A DNA stretch of 64,000 bases from Liolophura sinensis (GCF_032854445.1 NC_088300.1:69722984-69786983); one strand, 5' to 3'. Positions 22,936 through 35,828 are shown, counted from the first letter of the stretch. Notes: generated from the sequence alone by a model not told the origin. Program-made: numbers and translations.

Positions 22936-25900
22936 GTCAGGTGAACACAGCGGGGAATCAGCCCGAGGATTGATTTTTTGCGAGGATTTTCGTCTCATTT
23001 AATGCAAGCAGCTCAGTGTGGGGAATCTCTCTTTTTATGCTCCTTTATTTGATCTTATTTCAAAAAGAGATGCGCTTGTCAAGGAGTGCAACTATTCTTC
23101 CTGCTGTAATTTGTGTTAGCTCTCAGTCAGGAATAAACAATCCCGGATAGGGGATCAATGTCGATTTCGTCTGCGGTCTCCGGCCTTCCATCGCTTTGCA
23201 GAATCACGGATAAGGTCAAGCAGGTAATATAACCCATAACGAGGACAAAATCTCTTTGACTTTGTTGTTTCACCCTGTGATGTACACACGTCCCTGTATT
23301 CTCCTCATGACACATTTGTATCGGCTTTCTCTGAGGGCTACGACAAATTTGCCGACTTCATATTGATTGGGGATATACAGATCAAAAGACCGACCATGAT
23401 AGGAAGCTCAGTAGGGATAACCTGCTTCAACAACCGCTATGCAAATTGTGATTTCTGTGGAAAAGGCGTCGATGAGGTTTGAAGTTGAAGACTCCTGGAA
23501 ATGCTCAAAGGAAGCTACGGTCTCACTTCGTCTGGTGTAATTCTCAATATTTCCTTAGGAAGCAAACCACGTTATTGTGATCTTTTGATGTGATACGGTA
23601 ATTAACCACCTAACAGTGGTTAGGTAATACGACTCCTAATTTACCTTGATATTCTGACTTGCATTTTGAGTGAAGCGATAACAACGAGAGCGGCTTTGTA
23701 GTGGACGGTCTCGATTTACCGTTATACCATCGTGGCTTGCACGGACTGACACCAACATTAATTAAAACTACTGACAGGTTTAAATCGTCAGGTATCGAAC
23801 TTCATGTTCAAGTTATGAGTTCTTATGAAGCTTTAATACTGACTTTTTAATGACTAGGGCCGGATTCCAGTAAACTAAGGCCACAATTAGCACAATTTAC
23901 CAGTATAAATACTTAATTAATTTGGCGGTATACATCTTAATGAACGATGGTATAGGTATTTATCAAAGCTCAATTCATCAAAATATGGCATTGATGTAAC
24001 CATTTGAGAGCCCTTTACGGGCGTATAACTACATTAATTACCAAATAAAAACCACATAGAGTGGGAAAGCCTCAAGCGCAGCCAAATATGCAAGAGTGCA
24101 AGACATTATCCACAAAAGAGACAATACTCTTACATGTACTTTAACAGAAGAAAACAAAAAAATACAGGTGTGCTTTCTCTCACATTTTCGAAAAATCGTT
24201 TAAAAGTCAGTTCCGGTAAACCACTACAGTGTAGTGAATTTGTTCTTGATGTGCTCAAAGTTTCATCCAAACTGTCCAAAACCTTTTCCGGTTAAAGCTG
24301 CTGACAGGCAGGCAGACAGGCAGACCTCTTTTGCAGAGGTTACAAAAGGAATGCCGAAACCAGGAGTTAAACTTAGTTTAAGCTAAGGGGGTCAATTAAA
24401 CGCACGCTGTAATGATGTTTATACTATTCAAGTTATACTGTTAGGTCGCAATGACCTGAGACATCCATACCGATGGTTCCATTTAACTGTTAATGGTGTC
24501 TGATTATAACGGAAGTGGGACGTCTGGGGTAAAACCTCTCTTCCCCACGTGAAATCATTTGCTGGGACCAGGTATGTGACTAAGCATTTGTGCGCGCTAA
24601 CAGTGACCATGTGTACTATAAAGTCTCACGAAAGTCAGATAGCCGCTCTTTTTACTGACTTGTTGCTGACTCGATCTAGGGAAACGCATGTCATCAGCGT
24701 GTCCGATCTTTCAGCCGTTTGTCTGCCAAGTCGCCTACTCTCTTGTCCTCAGTCTAGGTTAGTGGTGTCCTCGGTCCAGGTTAGTGGAGTTTTTGCGATG
24801 TTGGTGGGGTGGGTCATCGTTCGGAATGGGACCAAGTGTTACTTCAGATCTTGTTAGCGACGAGTGACTTTGGGAAGATTTATGTGCGCCATATATTACT
24901 CCTTACAGAGATCTAATGAATTCCTGAAAATCATTTTTATCCTTTGACAACAATTTAACATATAGTTGCAGATATAACTTTCTATTTCTGATGTTAAATA
25001 TAAGACAACATTTATGTCTTTTAATCTAAATGGCTGCACATTTTCAGGAAAGCACCGTCCATTGCTCTTAGAAGGCTAAATTCTGTTATCTGGCCCTTCC
25101 TTGACAAAGCCATTCCACAGGTCTCAAGTAAACTGCTTTGTTTATTTGGTGTAAAGCCTTCTGAAATATACTGAGATTTTCAGCTGAATGTGTGGTGGAA
25201 GCCGTGGAGAGCCCCAGAAGCACTACTGAAGAAATGTTACATAAATAACGCTTGTCCACCTGCAGGCACCGCAGATGGTACGAACAACATATTTAAATGC
25301 TGATAGACTTCAGATTTCGTCTCGTTTAGCAACGATAAGCCCATAAGGTATTGTAATGTATGAGCGACTGGAACTTATTATTATCCTCGTATTATCTGAA
25401 ATTTAAAACAACCCCATGGATTTTAATATAATTCTCGCTCTCTGCACTTTGTCTCTGCATTAGTTTACAATCTTCAATGTTCCTAAAATTCTTTTCCATA
25501 ACATCTGTCAAACAAATATGACAGGCAATTTGAGAGAAGAATGTCATTTGAGGAAAATACAGTTTGTTGCTTTTTTTTAACCATTGGTTAGGATAGCAAT
25601 TGCACTAGGAGCAATTCACTATATGTTGTTATTAGCTCTTAAGGCCCTCTTCAGGGCAACATATCGGCTAATCCTAGCTTACCAAACATGACGGCGAATC
25701 TTAAGTCAGTATATGATGTCCCTAGAATACTCTGTACTGCCATCTGGACTTGGGCAAGGTAAAGAGCTATACTAAACAACTAGGAAACAACACTGCCTAC
25801 GACTACCCATCTCTCATCCGCGGCCTGTAATCGATGACATGCAAACACGCGAAAGGTAAATCTGGCCAGCGTTCTTCAGACGCCCTACACACCTATGGTT

Positions 25901-26279
25901 ACGCAATATCAGTGCGATACAATGTACAACTGGTGCAGCGCAGACAGAGAAGCCGGGTTGTAGTGTCAAAGCTGACTACTGTCGACAGACATTCTGTTGA
26001 TTAGAAGTTGATTAGATGGGAATTCATGATAAACCGTCCAACTGTAATCAGGATTTTGTTTAACCGGGCGCCAAAGCGGAATGTCCCAACATGAGAGAGG
26101 TAGATTCTAGAAAACCAGCTGCTCCTTATCACATAAATATCGACTTGACGGAAATTCCCAATATTTATGCAGAAGACGAAAAATGTATGTTAATGCTTCC
26201 ATTACTCTGACACACAAAGGTTCTTTGTCTGCAAACCATACATGTTATGTAGCGTGATGGTCCCACGCATAGTGGTCGA
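22936..26279. other. No gene seen
   Basis: Anonymous sequence. A minus-strand frame ending at 23127 finishes with the protein-like DEIDIDPLSGIVYS, but I find no convincing acceptor. A GGCAGGCAGACAGGCAGAC run near 24305 is a short simple repeat often seen at ends of decayed transposons. Confidence 0.4.
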
Positions 26280-27190
26280 ACAGGTATATTCTGGTTTTGT
26301 GAATAGATCTCGTACAGGTAAGAACCTCCGTTCAGGAGTTGAATATCATGGTTCTTCTATCGAAAATTCTATCCATAAATTAAAACTTCCGTTGGTAAAT
26401 GAAATACGAGGGTTCGTCTTCTTTTAAAATGAAAATGGTTTGGATTTTAATTAATCTTTCATTAAAAAAGATTGAACACAATGTTACCGTAAAGAGGCTT
26501 AGCAAAGGTTAATATTCCGGTTCTGTGATCATACATTAGGTAAATTACAGTTTCTGTACACAGAGGTTAAATATAAGAGTTGTTCTACCGTTGATATTCT
26601 AGCGTAGGATAAAACTTGACAGAGCTTGAACACGAAGATTGTTCTGCTGTAAACAGATCTAGAGTGGATTAAAGCTTCCGTTGAGCTTGGGCATCAGAGT
26701 TGTTCTGGTGCTAGAAGTAAAGGTTAAAGCTTCCGTTGATAGAGTTTGAACAGCATAGTTGTTCTAATGTTATCAGTAAAGGTTAAAGCTTCCGTTGAAA
26801 GAGCTTGAACAGCATAGTTGTTCTAATGTTATCAGTACAGGCTAAAGCTTCCGTTGATAGAGCTTGAACAACATAGTTGTTCTAATGTTATTAGTAAAGG
26901 TTAAAGCTTCCGTTGATAGAGTTTGAACAGCATAGTTGTTCTAATGTTATCAGTAAAGGCTAAAGATTCCGTTGATAGAGCTTGAACAGCATAGTTGTTC
27001 TAATGTTATTAGTAAAGGTTAAAGCTTCCGTTGATAGAGTTTGAACAGCATAGTTGTTCTAATGTTATCAGTAAAGGTTAAAGCTTCCGTTGATAGAGCT
27101 TGAACAACATAGTTGTTCTAATGTTATCAGTAAAGGTTAAAGCTTCCGTTGATAGAGCTTAAACATCATAGTTGTTTTAATGTCATCTTC
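26280..27190. repeat. 59-bp minisatellite, ~9 clean copies plus degenerate 5' copies
   Basis: Unit begins AAAGCTTCCGTTGATAGAGC and contains TTGAACAGCATAGTTGTTCT and TAATGTTATCAGTAAAGGTT. Starts at 26726 and 26785 give the period. Copies between about 26720 and 27180 are nearly identical. Copies from 26280 to 26720 are progressively diverged. GAACA and TGTTC seven bases apart give each unit a small inverted repeat. Relatives occur at 27905-27962 and 28480-28660. Confidence 0.93.
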
Positions 27191-27904
27191 ATTTAGTCAA
27201 GCAATGTTCAACATCATCTATCTTTTTTTTACTGAACCGTGTTAACTATTCAAAGCCCTGAAATTTTCTTGAAAATATGCATGATTCACGGACCAGCCAC
27301 GTTTCACGTTAATGACAGGCTCATTAGTTATTGACAATGAAAGGAGTTAAAAACAACATGGGGTTGGACAGTGGCTATAGTGATAACTACTGTGTATGAG
27401 GTGTATATGGAATAAATTTATTTACAGTAGTCTTAGAAGAAGAGCTAGATCAAAAAGTAAGTCCCTGAACATCGAATTGTTAAAGGCTACATGGAGGACG
27501 GTTACTTTCAGGCTAGAAATTAGTGGCTAAACAACAACAACATGAACTACACTGGTTATTTACTTCTTGTGCCATCAGTGCTATTGCCTGATAGCACGAT
27601 ATCTTTCCCCTGCCTGTTCGTGTCAGTAAGAACACATCACCCTGCATAGAACTGGTTATTGTTGTTGTGTAATCTTGTGTCAAGGAATACATCGGATCCA
27701 AACGTTTGCATTTAACGATTTTAACGTCTGCATGATAAGCATTTGCTTATCAGTGATTGGCTGAAAATTCTCCTGCGGAACTACGCGGGCCGCAATTGCA
27801 TTGGCCGTCGAAAGAGTAGGTGTCTGAAGACTTTCATATGTACACTGAAGCAAGGACTGATAGCGCATTATCAACCTTGCTGGCAGGAAAAGTTTCTGGC
27901 AGTC
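27191..27904. other. No gene seen
   Basis: Two minus-strand frames (27513-27701 and 27680-27874) overlap and are somewhat protein-like, but stops and missing splice signals argue against a gene. Confidence 0.4.
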
Positions 27905-27962
27905 TAGAATAAATTAAAGCTTCTGTTGACAGAGCTGAATCAGATTTGCTCTACTGTAAACA
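27905..27962. repeat. Isolated degenerate copy of the 59-bp unit
   Basis: TTAAAGCTTCTGTTGACAGA, then GCTGAATCAG and TGCTCTACTGTAAACAGATC, follow the unit order of the array 700 bp upstream with many changes. Confidence 0.65.
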
Positions 27963-28479
27963 GATCCAGTGTTCGAAACATTTGTACTTCATTAGCCCTT
28001 CGATAATTCCACGTTGGTTTTTGTCGATTGACAGATTTTTTCGCTTTGTTTATCTTCTTCTTGTGCATAAATTCCTCTTCCCAGTCTTTCTAGCTGTATT
28101 ATACGTCAAATTATAACATTAGGGCTCAATTTTTTCGAGTTAGATAGACCTATTTTCAAAGCAAATTAAATTTATCATTGTATCTTTAATAAACCATCTG
28201 GTCTCACGGAATGGAACAAATTTCCGCTGCAACTGAAGAAAACTGAATTCCCGTCATTAGTTAAATGAAAGTTCAAATCCCTTTTTAAATCATTATTATG
28301 CAAAAACAACATTTCATTGCTCCATTAAAAATGCACATTTTATCTCACACATACGAAATACATTTACATATGATACATCATCTTTGCCAATAAGCATTGT
28401 ACATATACCAAATATAGAGTTTATAAATGTATATTGCGTAAATAAATCGATCGAATCAAATGAAATAGGTTAAATATAG

Positions 28480-28660
28480 CACTGAGAGAGCTTGAACACA
28501 CGAGTTGTTCTACTGTTGATAGATGTAAAGTAGCTGAAAGTGTCCGTTAAAAGAGACTTGACATGGTAGTTGTTCTGCTGTTGACAGATTAAAGCAGATG
28601 AAAGTTTCCGTTGACAGACATTGGACAGATCTAGACTGGATGAAAGTTATGATCGCGGAC
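28480..28660. repeat. Three degenerate copies of the 59-bp unit
   Basis: GAGAGCTTGAACACACGAGT and TGTTCTACTGTTGATAGATG, then GAGACTTGACATGGTAGTTG and finally AAAGTTTCCGTTGACAGAC reproduce the unit order. They lie about 1.3 kb beyond the main array, so the array was once longer or has been split. Confidence 0.65.
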
Positions 28661-31459
28661 AGGCGTTAAGTTTCAAACATGGCCATGTTCTCAATAAGGT
28701 GAAGTAAGCGACAGCTGGTACTCTCTTCGTTTTGTGTTCTGAAACAAGAAAAGTAGTCGTAAGCATTTCGTATTTATATATTTTGTTTTTATAACACATA
28801 AATACAAAAAGAATTCGTTAAGTGACATGTTGGAACATTATTCCATGCACTGTGACAACGCGATTTATAACAGAAAGGCATGTAGCTGTATACAGCAGCA
28901 GTTATATTAGCCGCTCTCAGAGTGGCTGTTTATATCAAGGTATTCTTTTCCAGAATACATAGGGAAATTTGATTCAAACTGGACCCTTTTCCTAAACTTG
29001 CAAACTGGATGAAAATTCCCTTCAAAAATATTTCACTACAAATTGGGGTAATACAAATGAGGTTAACACCTAGAACGCGATTTGTAAATTCCCAGAGTGC
29101 CTTTTCTGTAATAAGGGATGGTGTCGACTTAATACATGTTTTTGGTCTCCTTGGTTCTGTTTTAGAACATTGGAAATATGTGAAATATCATAACAGATAT
29201 ATTTGAACAAAACAGCACTGAGTGACTCACATTAGTCTGTTAGAACGCTCGTAATGGAGGGAAGCTTTCCATGTTAAAAAAATTAGTCAGGAGTTTTTGT
29301 ATGGTCTAAAAGGCATTTTAAAATAATTTGTGGAGATGGAAATATATTAAAGTTATATTACCCTTATCACATCCAAGGGGAAATGAAAGAGTTGACGCAG
29401 TTTTACACAGTGTACAAAATCCACTAGTAACCGTCGGTAATATTTATAAATACTTAATGCACCGTTATATACAAACAAGTCATTAAACTCCAGATGTGTT
29501 GTTTTATCCTCCATTCACTTACTATATACCTGAAATGTGTAGGGAAAAAGAGGCTCTTTCACGCCCAACCCATTCTGCAAATTTTGATACTTATCTGTAC
29601 TGGTAATATAATAATATACAGACAACCCACCTTCACTGACACGTCATATTTTCCAGACAAAACAATTATCCCCCAAAGTGTCAATATATATGAGGATATT
29701 TTGGCTATGCGTAACACAAAGAACGCAATCTAGTAATAAAAATTAGACCCATGTTGGGAAGACTGGAGAACACTCATCCTTGACCTTGTGACCGAAACAA
29801 ACTTTGAACTGTGTAGCACTTTATGCCAGGCTACTTAGCTCCGCCTGAACGATAGAGCAACTGGGTGCAGAATCTGGAAGACACGAGGCTAGGTATCGTG
29901 CAGGTGCAAAAACTTGTAAGATATAAATTGTTCTAATTCCTTACAACGCTTGCATAAACCACGGTGAAAGCTTCACTTTTTCAAGCATTGTTTTCGAAAG
30001 GTGTATTATTAGGGTCGGATTGGATTCCTTTCTTAAGTTAAAAAACAATATGCGATTAATGTGGAAGTTAATTCGCTCCCAAACACAGCGTTTAGCGGGA
30101 AAATTGAAAAAACGAAAGATAAGTTAAGATTGCTTTACCTTTTAATATTGCTGCTTATCTCTGAAAGATTCAGGCAATTACGTGTATACGTTATCACATC
30201 TGGCATGTGTCAGTTGAACGCAGAGACGCCGGCCTTTTCAGAGGAGCTGATTGCATGACAAAACCAGTCTTGGGAAATTAATTTCTGACAACAGTGAAAA
30301 ACTGTGCGCTCCGTACGTTTATAATCCACTCGTGTCAAGCTGGCGAGCATTAGCCTTAGTCGACACATGCTCCCTTGTTGATTTCATGTATTACGCGTCA
30401 GCAAATATTACAGGTTGCGGCTGCGTCAAATGCAAGCATCGTGGATAAGGCCCCTGAGCACGACACCATCGCACTCGTTAGTGGTCCAACCTTATGCTCG
30501 ATAGCTTGACAAGAACGACAGAAATACACTAAAATACCACGGCACATCATCGTTGTCCTCGTCTTATCTGTCGCTAACACGCACCGAAGTTAGTACACCG
30601 TTCTTCCGTAGATTTACAACCACTGTACCATATCACTGAATATTGTCGTCCAAAATTGATGGCTTAGCTCCATTTGTTGAAAACTTACCCTTGGATTTCC
30701 TTGTTGTACTTCGATTATGTTTGCATAGATGTGATGAGTATACATTATTATGAATTCAGTGCAATGATGCAGGCTTCTGTATATTGATATTAGCACTGAC
30801 ACACAGGTGTTTCAAAATTGTCGTTTTGTTTCTATTCACTGTTATTACTTGCGTGTTATTAAACGAGATTTTTTCAATGTGAACAGCAGTTCATCATTTC
30901 ATCGATACTATAACAGCCTCTGAAGTCACAATACAAACTGAATCCTGATCAAAGCTCTAGTACTAACGTGGTGCAGTTACCATCCATCGTACAATAAAAA
31001 GCTCGTGGTTCTAATTAAAATTTGGCAATCATGAGTAAGTAATGGAATGAGCCCAAATAAACGGCGATCCCTGGAGACGTATGAAGATCCCGTACGTGTC
31101 TATAGAAATGTCAGCAGTTCTCAGACGGATAAAACATCTGGCATTGACCATAATAAGAAATCCAGCCATCTTGGAATCCATCCAGACAATATATAATCTT
31201 TGTGGAGAGTCGTTAATTTCCCAGGGGCGCGTGCACATCAAATACATTCCGACGCTTTCACCCACAGAACTATATTGTGTAATAGAGAGGTCATAGATTG
31301 TCAGTGCCTATGGTCAACAATTTCGCCAATCGTCAACAGGGAATGGTCAGGCTGGTTCACAGACAGGTTTTTTGGCTCCGTCGGTGTTTCTCATTGGAAT
31401 AAACTACTTGGTAACTATTGTCAACAACATTACATTGTCAAAATGTTACATTTATTTAG
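28661..31459. other. No gene seen
   Basis: AT-rich anonymous sequence. Several frames of 60-80 codons exist on both strands with no motif, splice pair or codon pattern supporting any of them. Confidence 0.45.
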
Positions 31460-31699
31460 TTGTTTAGCGCGCTAGCGCAGTGTAATGACCCAGGAGCCTC
31501 TCACCAAGTTCAAGTCCAGCTCATGCTGACTCTCCGGCCGTATGTGGGAAGGCCGGCAGCAACCTGCGGATGGTCGTGGGCTTTCCCCGGGCTCTGCCCG
31601 GTTTCCTCCCACCATAATGCTGGTCGCCGTCGTATAAGTGAAATATTCTTGAGTACGGCGTAAAACACCAATGAAATAAATAAATAAATAAATAAATAC
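31460..31699 (+). mobile_element. SINE family A, plus strand, 5' truncated
   Basis: Starts at TTGTTTAGCGCGCTAGCGCA, so box A is lost. The body is close to the reference at 8321 (GCAACCTGCGGATGGTCGTG, CCACCATAATGCTGG, TTGAGTACGGCGTAAAACAC), with a ~30-bp AAAT tail. About 15 bp are missing near CACCAAGTTCAAG. Confidence 0.9.
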
Positions 31700-31853
31700 A
31701 TTTATTTATCTATCTGATTGGTGTTTTCGCAGTACTCAAGTATATTTCATTTATACCAGGGCGGCTAGTATTATGGTGGGAGAAGACGGACAGAGCCCGA
31801 GGTAAACCCACGACAATCCGCAGGTTTCTGAAAGACTTTCCCACTTACGGCTC
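31700..31853 (-). mobile_element. SINE family A, minus strand, tail-to-tail with the previous copy
   Basis: Begins with a TTTATTTATCTATC tail abutting the AAAT tail of the preceding element, then GATTGGTGTTTTCGCAGTAC, TAGTATTATGGTGGGAG and AATCCGCAGG. It ends near CCCACTTACGGCTCG, where a 26-bp array soon follows. More diverged than its neighbour, so probably older. The pair forms a long inverted repeat. Confidence 0.85.
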
Positions 31854-31874
31854 GATAACAAAGTGTTATAGACT

Positions 31875-32765
31875 GCAATGTCAGGGTAATGTTAGTGACT
31901 GATATGTCACGGTAATGTCACTGGTTGATATGTCAAGGAAATGTTACTGACCGAGATGTCAGGGTCATGTTACTGGCTGAGATGTCTGGGTAGTGTCACT
32001 GACCGAGATGTCAGGGTAATGCTACTGAGATGTCAGGGTAATGTTGCTAACTGATATGTCAGGGTAATGTCACTGATTGATATGTCAAGGAAATGTTACT
32101 GGCTGAGATGTCTGGGTAATGTCACTGACTGATACGTCAGGGTAATTTCACTGACTGATATGTCAGGGTAATATCACTGACTGATATGTCAGGGTAATGT
32201 CACTTACTGAGATGTAAGGGTAATGTCACTGACTGAGATGTAAGGGTAATGTTACTGGCTGAGATGTCAGGATAATGCCACTGACTGATATGTCAGGTCA
32301 TGTTACTGGCTGAGATGTAAGGGTAATGTTACTAACTGAGATGTCAGGGTCATGTTACTGACTGAGATGTACGGGCAATGTTACTGAGATGTCAGGTCAT
32401 GCTACTGGCTGAGATGTAAGGGTAATGGTACTAACTGATATGTCAGGGTAATGTCACTGGTTGATATGTCAAGGAATTGTTACTGGCTGAGATGTCAGGG
32501 TAATGGTACTGACTGAGATGTCAGGGCAATGTTACTGAGATGTCAGGTCATGTTACTGGCTGAGATGTAAGGGTAATGGTACTAACTGATATGTCAGGGT
32601 AATGTCACTGGTTGATATGTCAAGGAAATGTTACTGGCTGAAGTTACAGGATAACGCCATTGGCTGAGGGGTCAGAATAACGTTACTGGCTGAGGTGTCA
32701 GGATAACGTTACTGGCTGAGGTGTCAGGATAACGTTACTGACTAAATGTTAGGACAAAGCTGGGA
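31875..32765. repeat. 26-bp minisatellite, about 33 copies
   Basis: Unit GATATGTCAGGGTAATGTCA plus CTGACT; starts at 32161 and 32187 give the 26-bp period. Variants (TGTAAGGG, TGTCAAGGAAATG, truncated GTTACTGAGATG) recur in the same order about 151 bp apart (32391 and 32542), so a six-unit block carrying a short deletion was duplicated. The right end fades into TGGCTGAGG-type copies. Confidence 0.95.
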
Positions 32766-33808
32766 CTTCATGTAACGTGACTGGCTGAGGCATCAGTGTA
32801 ATATTACTGGCTTAGATGTAAGAGTGATTTTTACAGCTTTAGGTTTAAGGGTAATATGTGACTAGCCCAAATGTAAGGGAAATCTTAAACATTGACATGG
32901 GTTAAATGTTTTCATCCAAAAAGAGGTACATGTATGATCATACCGTACACGGAGAGACCAGGATAATACGGGTATATGTTACTAGAGAGGAAGACCTTAA
33001 ATATGTCATTTCATATAGAGCAACATTGTGGCAATGAGTAAGCAGTGCGGGTGCAATTTAGTCAGTACTATAGTTACAGTGTATGCATTTTAATCAGTTC
33101 TCATGGGAGATTTGATAATTTGTACAAACTCCTTTTATGCCAAAGTCACACGGTCATCTGAATTTGCTACTGACACATACAACAGCTAAAGGGTATTTAG
33201 ATGCACTGACCAGCGTCCAGTTTGAACAGCTTTGCGAATGGTAGTCTGGAGGTACCAAGTAATGTCAAACACAGGGTTTAGCATTTGATCAAAGGCAAAT
33301 ATCCAGTGTATTATATACCTTGTCCATGGTGCCAGGCAACAAACAAAAAATGCTGATAAGTCATGTCGTAAATGGGTGGTAGTTTTCCATGCATGTCATT
33401 TTCTGCAATTTATAAACTCCAGACACATCCGTTTATGTCAAGTCCGTCAGGAGAGCTTTGATGTAAATTAGGCTTTTTACAGGAGGTTTTGCCAAGGAGT
33501 CCGTTCCGAAAAGCTGCTCATCAAATGACTTCACATTCTTTGATCACACAAAACACTCTGACGTCCTCTTTTATATGCGTGGCTAGCACTCCTCAAGTAG
33601 CCCTACTGAGCTGAGGACTTTTACCTTCCTTAAATTGAAAACATAACAATGTTTAGTAGAATTGCCCAACATTGTGACATTAACCAGTGTAGGACTAACT
33701 GATAATAGCCGAAAGCGGCCTTACGCCTACCATACTCCCAGCTTGTGATGAGACTATTGAAAGCTTGTGGAAGAGTAGAAGCCATTTTGACATAATTTCT
33801 GTGTTCAG
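32766..33808. other. No gene seen
   Basis: Anonymous sequence. The last few hundred bases have a minus-strand open frame (33630-33935, about 101 codons) that overlaps the plus-strand exon candidate below. At most one of the two can be real. Confidence 0.4.
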
Positions 33809-33922
33809 TCATAATGAGCGATCTGATAAGGACGTACATCTCATGGTGTACACATACATCCCGTTCAGGGCCGAACCTGTAAGCGTTAAAGTACAGGTCT
33901 GTATAACGGTCTTTCTGTTCGC
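33809..33922 (+). CDS. Weak candidate internal exon
   Basis: Acceptor-like ATTTCTGTGTTCAG ends at 33808 and the donor GC|GTAAGT follows 33922. The frame between (114 bp, phase 2 in and 2 out) has no stop. It reads HNERSDKDVHLMVYTYIPF then RAEPVSVKVQVCITVFLF. The alternating hydrophobic pattern is protein-like and the donor is strong, but no partner exon was found. A minus-strand frame of similar length overlaps it. Confidence 0.22.
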
Positions 33923-34610
33923 GTAAGTTTGCCAACGGTCAAAGTGTAATATTCCTCTCTGCAGTTTGGCAGTCAGATTCTTCAAAAAGGAAAAGGACTA
34001 CAAATCGATCAGTAGAAAACTGAAATAACATCACCTTGCCCAGTATTCAGCTTGAATTTTCTCAGATCCAAAATCTGTATGCAAATCAATTTTCTTTAAA
34101 ATCATTAAAACAGAAAATCTATTATCTCACTTCATTCGTCAGCTTATGGATAACGCAAATTGAAAAGAAACGGACAAAGAACGCTAATTTGTTACGTAAC
34201 ATCAAATGATTGATGCTGACTGATCGGGATTTCCCCGGAAATGAAGACCCTGGGTAAACAACACTTATCTGAGGAGGTTTAATTAATATTGATTGGAAAG
34301 CTGACCCGAAAGATCAAACACGGCACTGGATGAGCGATCAGCTAGGCTACGTGCATGTAGAGTTCTCGCCCCGTTCTCAGCAGCGCGGGGAAACGGAGAG
34401 CACCTGTTACACCCCTGTAGGGTTACCGCCTTTCTCGTGCGGTATAAAGGTGCTGCACCGTTCTGAGTCAATGCAAATTTAGGGGCAAAACCAAACTGAA
34501 GCACATCTGTTGATATCCAGGCGCGAGGAAGTCCGTGGGAGCGTGAGGGTCCCGCGTATTGGGCATATCTCCACTTCCCCCCACCAATAACATGTGCACT
34601 GGTATCTCAG
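33923..34610. other. No gene seen; GC-richer patch with TATA-like box
   Basis: The sequence 34330-34460 is richer in G, C and CpG than its surroundings and contains GGTATAAAGG near 34441. It could be a core promoter, but no first exon can be attached to it. Confidence 0.25.
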
Positions 34611-34856
34611 AACCTTCATATCGAGCCGTATATACTGTATTATATGGCCTATTTTCTTCATATCGAGCCGCATACTGTATTATATGGCCTATTTTCTTCA
34701 TATCGAGCCGCATACTGTATTATATGGCCTATTTTCTTCATATCGAGCCGCATACTGTATTATATGGCCTATTTTCTTCATATCGAGCCGCATTCTGCAT
34801 CATGGTCTATTTTCTTTACATCGAGCCGCATACTGTGTTATGGTCTGTTTTCTACA
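34611..34856. repeat. 40-bp minisatellite, about 6 copies
   Basis: CATATCGAGCCGCATACTGT followed by ATTATATGGCCTATTTTCTT. The block ATTTTCTTCA sits at 34651, 34691, 34731 and 34771, exactly 40 bp apart. Central copies are identical; the last two are shortened and diverged. Overlapping frames of 85-116 codons across it are repeat by-products. Confidence 0.96.
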
Positions 34857-34881
34857 GTTTGTTTTACCGTTGCCGTGGTTG

Positions 34882-35092
34882 TTATTTATTTATTTATTTG
34901 ATCTGATTAATGTTTTACGCCGTACTCAAGAGTGTTTCACTTAGACTACGTCGGCCAGCATTATGGTAGGAAGAAACCGGGCAGAGCCCAGGGGAAATCC
35001 ACAATCATCTGCAGTTTGCTGCCAGACCTTCCCACGTGCGATTGGAGAGGAAGCCAGCACGAACTGGGCTTGATCTCTCAACGACCGCATTG
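34882..35092 (-). mobile_element. SINE family A, minus strand, head missing
   Basis: (TTTA)n tail, GATCTGATTAATGTTTTACG, CAGCATTATGGTAGGAAG, CAATCATCTGCAG, and the body as far as CAACGACCGCATTG. The tRNA-like head is absent. Lies directly right of the 40-bp array. Confidence 0.85.
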
Positions 35093-35828
35093 CCATATTG
35101 TTATTGTCATACTCACGACTAATTTCGTTTATGCCTTAACCCTTCTCTCTAGCCATAAAACGGTTCCCCTAGAAATTAGAGACTTTGGCTTGACGTCATT
35201 GGAAATGATGCTCGCTGTTTATCACATACATATGTATAGCTGTATATGTGGAAACAGTAACAGCGGTGGCTCTATATTATTCATTGTGTCACACACAGTA
35301 TATAGAGCACAGTGTACACAGAAGCTGTGATAAGCCATTGAAGTCTTACAGGGTCTAGAGTACGTATCTTTCATCCTGGTCAGGAGACAGCCGTTGCCAA
35401 AGTATTCTCATTTGAAAAAAGTGTTGGATAACGTGGAAGGAGGACGTCTTGCCATTAAATGTAATTGAGCGGGAACACGTTTCCGCGCTCACAGCGGTGT
35501 TGTGCCGGATTCGTGACGACAATGGCTGCTACGGGAGAGAAAATTTCCTGGCTCTGAATAAATGATGTCTTTTTGAATAACCTAGCCATTATTTGGCCCC
35601 TGAAACCTCTGCTTTCCAGGTTGCACTGAACGGGTCTATGTTTTTTTATTCGTCTTATTTTTCTAATTTTGACTCGCCGAGGTTACCTGAGTAATCAAAT
35701 TATGCCCGCCGAATAATTCCTCTTTTCCAGATCGTAGTGCGGCTACAACAGAACCAATAAAAGGAAATATTGTTTATTAGTGTAAATTGTGGCCATGCAA
35801 GTGAAGTATGACACATAGAAATCATTTA
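35093..35828. other. No gene seen
   Basis: Anonymous sequence between a SINE and a degenerate array. Confidence 0.5.

Noticed and set aside
20274-22973. Very long repetitive open frames as a protein gene
   Set aside because: Explained by a stop-free 114-bp unit (a multiple of three). More than one frame stays open, edges decay without frame protection, and no splice or start context is seen.
26726-27180. Steroid-receptor-type response elements in the 59-bp units
   Set aside because: GAACA and TGTTC are seven bases apart instead of three. The match is superficial and part of a tandem repeat.
34559-34944. Overlapping 85-116 codon frames
   Set aside because: Generated by the 40-bp array, which yields a 40-residue cycle in all three frames.
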